64,000 bases of DNA, from assembly GCA_963815475.1 (NCBI GenBank), contig CAWFHD010000003.1:1054001-1118000 (forward strand). The letters run 5' to 3'. Source of the stretch: Sulfopaludibacter sp963815475 (lineage in GTDB: Bacteria; Acidobacteriota; Terriglobia; Bryobacterales; Bryobacteraceae). Below the pieces are notes generated by a model. The model was not told the DNA's origin, did not search any database, and saw only the letters and a program-made list of their open reading frames with translations. Made by a program: the position numbers and the translations under genes. Within the stretch, counting starts at the first letter, position 1. Every line of letters starts with the position of its first letter. This document shows positions 60,306 to 64,000 of this stretch, piece by piece.

Positions 60306-62341
60306 TTACCCGTCGCGATTTCTTTGCGGTGGTGGGTGGCGGCATTGTGGTCTGGATGGTGGACGATGCCGATGCGCAGGAATCGGGCGGCGGCGGGCGT
60401 CGCGGCATGAACCAGGCCATGCCGACTGAGGTGAGCGCGTGGCTACACATCAACGAGGAAGGGGCGGTGACTGTCTACACCGGCAAGGTGGAAGTGGGCC
60501 AGAACGCGCGCACGTCGTTAACGCAGGCTGTCGCGGAGGAACTCCATGCTCCGGTCGCATCTATCCGCATGATCATGGGCGACACCACCATCACGCCGTT
60601 CGATCAGGGCACTTTCGGCAGCCAGACCACGCCTCGCATGTGGCCGCAGATCCGCAAAGCTTCGGCGGCCGCGCGTGAAATGCTCATCGATCTGGCATCG
60701 CAGAAGTGGATGGTGGAACGCGCTTCCATAACCGTCGTGAACGGGAAGGTGGCCGCCTCCGGCAAGTCCGCAGGTTTCGGCGAATTGACGCAGGGGCAGA
60801 AGCTCAGCAAGACCATTCCGACCACACCCTCGCTCACGCCCGCCACTGAATGGAAGGTCGCGGGCACGTCGATCCCGAAGATCAACGGTCGCGCCATTGT
60901 GACCGGCGCGCACAAGTATTCGTTCGACATGAAGCGCCCCGGCATGCTCTACGGCAAGGTGCTGTATCCGCCGCAATTGGGCGCGAAACTGCTTTCCGTC
61001 GACACGTCCGCCGCGGAAGCCATGCCCGGCGTCAAAGTAGTCCGCGACACCTTCAAGTCGCGCTCCATCGCTCCTTGGGCAGGCAACGACCTGGTGGGCG
61101 TAGTGGCGCCCGACGAGTTCACGGCCGAGAAGGCGCTGGCGGCGCTCAAACCGCAATGGTCGAAAGTGACCGGCGTCCCCGATAGCAGAGAGGTGTTCGC
61201 CCACTTCAAAAAGACCGCGCGCGGCGGCGCCGTCGAGAGTCCCGGACTTACGCCATATACCGTGGCCTACATTGCGCACACGCCGCTCGAACCGCGCGCT
61301 GCCACCGCCGAGTGGGATTCCGATGGCAAGCTCACTGTGTGGACCGGCACACAGCGCCCGTTCGGCGTGCGCAGCGAGCTTTCTCAGGACCTCGGCATAC
61401 CCGAAGAGCAAGTCCACGTCATGATGCCCGATACCGGCTCGGGGTACGGCGGCAAGCACAATGGCGACGCCGCAGTGGAAGCAGCGCGCCTGGCGAAGGC
61501 TGCCGGCAAGCCTGTAAGGCGCAACTGGACGCGCGAAGAGGAACTCACGTGGGCGTACTTCCGTCCCGGCGGCCTCATCGAGGTTGCGGGCAAGCTGAAT
61601 CCCGACGGAACCATCGCCACCTGGGAGTTCTACAACTACAATTCGGGGCCTTCGGGGTTGGAGAGCCCCTACGAGATCCCGAACAAGAAGGAACAGCACC
61701 TGCCATCGCAAACGCCGCTGCGACAGGGTTCTTATCGCGGCCTGGCAGGCACGGCCAATCACTTCGTGCGCGAATCGTACATGGATGAACTGGCGCATTC
61801 CATCCAGATGGACCCGCTGGCATTTCGCCTCAAGAACGCCAAGGACGAACGGCTGCGCAACGCCATACAAGCGGCTGCGGACAAGTTCGGTTGGAAGGCT
61901 CGGCAGAAGTCGGAGGGGCGCGGCTTCGGTATCGCCGCGGGGTTCGAGAAGGGCGGCTACGTGGCCAACTGCGCCGAAGTTCGCGTGGTCAATGGAGCTG
62001 TGAAGGTGGTGCGCGTAGTTGCGGTGTTCGAATGCGGAGCCGTGGTCAATCCCGACCAGTTGAAGAACCAGGTGGAAGGCGCGGTCGCCATGGGGATCGG
62101 CGGCGCGCTGTTCGAGCACATCGATTTCGCCGACGCGCGCATTATCACCAACCGGCTGGCGCGCTATCGGCTGCCGCGCTTCACCGACATGCCGGTAATC
62201 GAAGTGGTGCTGCTGGACCGCAAGGACCTAACTCCGGCAGGCGCGGGAGAAACGCCCATTATGGCGATCGCTCCGGCTATCGGAAATGCCATCTTCGACG
62301 CCACCGGCCAACGTCATCGCGGCTTGCCGATGCTGGCTTGA
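60302..62341 (+). CDS. Molybdopterin-binding large subunit of a molybdenum hydroxylase
   Basis: A 679-residue exported molybdenum-cofactor subunit. It starts with a twin-arginine signal (MITRRDFFAVVGGGIVVW), so the folded enzyme is sent to the periplasm. Motifs include GSGYGGKH, RQGSYRGLAGTANHF and the catalytic Glu near the end in AGAGETPIMAIAP. With the [2Fe-2S] subunit it resembles IorAB/aldehyde-oxidising enzymes that hydroxylate N-heterocycles or oxidise aldehydes. Substrate unknown; no accessory (MocA-like) gene is nearby. Confidence 0.9.
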   Translation: MITRRDFFAVVGGGIVVWMVDDADAQESGGGGRRGMNQAMPTEVSAWLHINEEGAVTVYTGKVEVGQNARTSLTQAVAEELHAPVASIRMIMGDTTITPFDQGTFGSQTTPRMWPQIRKASAAAREMLIDLASQKWMVERASITVVNGKVAASGKSAGFGELTQGQKLSKTIPTTPSLTPATEWKVAGTSIPKINGRAIVTGAHKYSFDMKRPGMLYGKVLYPPQLGAKLLSVDTSAAEAMPGVKVVRDTFKSRSIAPWAGNDLVGVVAPDEFTAEKALAALKPQWSKVTGVPDSREVFAHFKKTARGGAVESPGLTPYTVAYIAHTPLEPRAATAEWDSDGKLTVWTGTQRPFGVRSELSQDLGIPEEQVHVMMPDTGSGYGGKHNGDAAVEAARLAKAAGKPVRRNWTREEELTWAYFRPGGLIEVAGKLNPDGTIATWEFYNYNSGPSGLESPYEIPNKKEQHLPSQTPLRQGSYRGLAGTANHFVRESYMDELAHSIQMDPLAFRLKNAKDERLRNAIQAAADKFGWKARQKSEGRGFGIAAGFEKGGYVANCAEVRVVNGAVKVVRVVAVFECGAVVNPDQLKNQVEGAVAMGIGGALFEHIDFADARIITNRLARYRLPRFTDMPVIEVVLLDRKDLTPAGAGETPIMAIAPAIGNAIFDATGQRHRGLPMLA

Positions 62342-62474
62342 CGGAAAAAGTTGTAAGCGGTTTTGCGTCGCGGATGTGGCTTGGCGCACGCATTCCTCAG
62401 CGGCGGCCATGCTGCTTGGGGTCCGAACCTCCACTGGCACTCAATCTGCAAAATGCAGTCTGAGGTATTCCCCA

Positions 62475-63029
62475 TTGCAGAATAATTTACACGGACTATC
62501 CGTCGCTATCTTAATTGACAGCGGTTTCGAAGAAGTGGAAGTGACCAAAACTCGCCGCGCCCTGGATGAGGCAGGCGCTCAGACCGCCATCGTTTCACCC
62601 GCCGACCGGGAAGTCAAGGCGTGGTCGTTCACGGATTGGAGCAAGAGCTACCCGATCGATGTGCCTTTGGATAAGGCCAAAGCCGGCGATTTCGACGCGC
62701 TCCTTTTGCCGGGCGGCGTCATCAGCCCGGATAAACTTCGCATGCGGCCCGAGGCCGTGTCTTTCGTCAAAGCGTTCTTCGATGCGAAGAAACCCGTGGC
62801 CGCCATTTGCCACGGTCCGTGGATGATCGTAGAATCCGGAAACGCCAAGGGCCGCCGCATCGCATCATGGCCCTCCATCAAGACGGACGTTCGCGACGCC
62901 GGAGCGGAGTGGGTGGATGAAGCGTCCGTGGTGGATGGCAACCTGGTGACCAGCCGCAAGCCCGACGACATACCGCAATTCAATCAAGCGATGATCGAAC
63001 TGTTCGGCAAATACAGCAAGGCCGCGTAG
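62475..63029 (+). CDS. DJ-1/PfpI family protein (type 1 glutamine amidotransferase fold)
   Basis: A 184-residue protein. I chose the TTG at 62475 because GAGG lies about 10 nt upstream and the fold begins there with SVAILIDSGFEEVEVTKT. The nucleophile elbow is AAICHGPWMI with reactive Cys. The glutamate partner is in DSGFEEVE. The family includes YhbO/YajL-like deglycases and stress proteases; a role in repair of carbonyl-damaged protein is plausible. The longer frame upstream shares no resemblance. Confidence 0.88.
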   Translation: MQNNLHGLSVAILIDSGFEEVEVTKTRRALDEAGAQTAIVSPADREVKAWSFTDWSKSYPIDVPLDKAKAGDFDALLLPGGVISPDKLRMRPEAVSFVKAFFDAKKPVAAICHGPWMIVESGNAKGRRIASWPSIKTDVRDAGAEWVDEASVVDGNLVTSRKPDDIPQFNQAMIELFGKYSKAA

Positions 63030-63044
63030 GCACTCAGATAAGTT

Positions 63045-63066
63045 GGGCAGGCTTTGCGGCCTGCCC
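63045..63066. terminator. Bidirectional hairpin between convergent genes
   Basis: GGGCAGGC and GCCTGCCC form a perfect 8-bp stem with a 6-nt loop in the 43-bp gap between the PfpI-like and AbgB-like stops. It shares the GCAGGC core of the other palindromes. A shared terminator is likely. Confidence 0.55.
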
Positions 63067-63072
63067 GGTAAG

Positions 63073-64000
63073 TCACTTAGGATCCGTTTTCACGGTCGGG
63101 TACTTAATACCTAGCTGCTCCAGGTAAGTGTCATACTTCGAGGGATCGTAATACAGCTTCTTCATCGCCGGGCGGTATTGCTCCATAATCTTGGTATTCA
63201 GCCAGATGGCGGGGACGTCGCCGTCGCGCAGGAAGCTCTTGTACTTCACTTCTTTCGTCTGCACGTTGTTGTAGTAATCCCACGCCGCCTTCACGATCTC
63301 GGGATGCACCAGGATGTCGAGCATGGTCATCGCCTGAACTTTGGCGCCCGCAATCACGCCCTTATGCGCGATTGGTGTGGCCATCGCGATGCCATTCGCC
63401 CAGTTGTGTCCCGGGCCGCCGGGAATGTTCGAGGGATATCGTAGCGTCACCGTGGGGACCGCCCAGGAGACATCGCCGATATCGTCGGAACCGCCACCGG
63501 TCGGCTGCGCGCCCTGCCCATCGGGGCCTTCGCCGGCAGTATCCTGCGCGGTGCGCGGCGGACGCATCGGCCGCACGGTGGAAGTCAGTCCGCGAACCGG
63601 CACCTTCAGCTCTTTCTGCAGCGCCTTGGCAAGCGTCTGATCTTCCTCCGACCATGTGGGCAACCCCACCTTCTTGATGTTCTCGTACATGGTTTCGGCG
63701 ATCGTTTTGTTGAAGTGGCCCGGCCACGCGGTGCCCAACAATCGCGATGTGTAGGCAGTGTCCGTCATTAATGTGGCAGCCTTCGCCATGTTGTCCCCAA
63801 TGTGCCACATGTCCATGATGTGCTCGTAGTCGGCTTCTCGGAAGTAATACCAGACAGAAGCGTCGGGCGGCACTACGTTCGGCTGGTCGCCGCCATTGGT
63901 GATCACGTAGTGGGAGCGCTGCGCCAGGCGCAGATGCTCGCGGCGGAAGTTCCAGCCCACGTCCATCAGCTCGACGGCGTCCAGCGCGCTCTTGCCGCGC
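63073..64000 (-). CDS. AbgB-like M20-family amidohydrolase, 5' end outside window
   Basis: C-terminal ~308 residues of an M20-clan metal-dependent amidohydrolase similar to aminobenzoyl-glutamate utilisation protein B. The frame stays open to the right window edge (RGKSALDAVELMDVGWNFRR). Visible landmarks are SHYVITNGGDQPNVVPPDAS, GGSDDIGDVSWAVPT with the metal-binding Asp, and a final GHNWANGIAMAT. In the family it cleaves p-aminobenzoyl-glutamate or related amides; here the substrate could be another N-acyl amide. The N-terminal metal site is beyond the window. Confidence 0.88.
   Translation of the reverse strand, partial: RGKSALDAVELMDVGWNFRREHLRLAQRSHYVITNGGDQPNVVPPDASVWYYFREADYEHIMDMWHIGDNMAKAATLMTDTAYTSRLLGTAWPGHFNKTIAETMYENIKKVGLPTWSEEDQTLAKALQKELKVPVRGLTSTVRPMRPPRTAQDTAGEGPDGQGAQPTGGGSDDIGDVSWAVPTVTLRYPSNIPGGPGHNWANGIAMATPIAHKGVIAGAKVQAMTMLDILVHPEIVKAAWDYYNNVQTKEVKYKSFLRDGDVPAIWLNTKIMEQYRPAMKKLYYDPSKYDTYLEQLGIKYPTVKTDPK

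Noticed and set aside
1..64000. tRNA, rRNA, transposase or prophage genes
   Set aside because: I looked for typical tRNA arms and mobile-element proteins on both strands and found none.

Overview
The window is GC-rich, tightly packed bacterial chromosome, almost certainly from an Acidobacteriota member and most like the Bryobacterales/Solibacter group. Lineage hallmarks include two PadR plus ADOP-type permease pairs (33563-36583 and 54291-57135), a VWFA-related acidobacterial domain protein (2594-3934), a winged-helix/Ser-Thr kinase/beta-propeller fusion (39559-42546), a pro-kumamolisin (sedolisin) protease with Ig-like domains (57278-59788), and many secreted proteins with Ig-like or Gly-rich segments. 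I see no rRNA, tRNA, CRISPR array, insertion sequence or prophage gene. This is accessory but host-like chromosome rather than a mobile island.

Layout. 1-1126: BlaI/BlaR1-type repressor-sensor pair with a double operator. 1422-7133: membrane-anchored hydrolase, VWA protein, BON protein, hybrid sensor kinase and a possible small membrane protein. 7506-17508: small secreted protein, then an MdtABC/OprM-like RND efflux operon. 17524-20543: secreted trio (QW-repeat/CxxCH protein, Ig-like protein, propeller-like protein). 20586-27963: Nei-type glycosylase and Lhr helicase operon, then an ABC exporter. 28116-31518: grpE, dnaJ and a proline-catabolism dehydrogenase. 32036-33499: exported HD-domain protein and exported methyltransferase-like protein. 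33563-46287: PadR/ADOP, M28 peptidase, metzincin-like protease, kinase fusion, Ig-like secreted protein, and an isoprenoid-synthase-like gene with a helical partner. 46469-49676: sugar epimerase, DegT aminotransferase and zinc alcohol dehydrogenase. 49721-54286: membrane protein, GH5-like glycosidase, small lipoprotein, serine hydrolase. 54291-64000: second PadR/ADOP, sedolisin, two-subunit molybdenum hydroxylase, DJ-1/PfpI protein, and an AbgB-like M20 amidohydrolase running off the right edge.

Five genes carry apparent single-base frameshifts (near 9310, 16842, 26383, 32125 and 51717). In each, both halves are otherwise well conserved. That density in otherwise intact genes points to residual indel errors in a draft or metagenome assembly more than to gene decay, but it needs a read-level check.

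The most interesting non-coding signals are the paired BlaI operators, palindromes over the PadR promoters, a 90-bp imperfect palindrome inside the RND operon, and a family of small GCAGGC-type hairpins between genes. The most interesting genes are the class-1 isoprenoid-synthase-like/helical pair (44483-46287) and the QW-repeat/CxxCH secreted cluster (17524-20543). No complete new system can be demonstrated from sequence alone.
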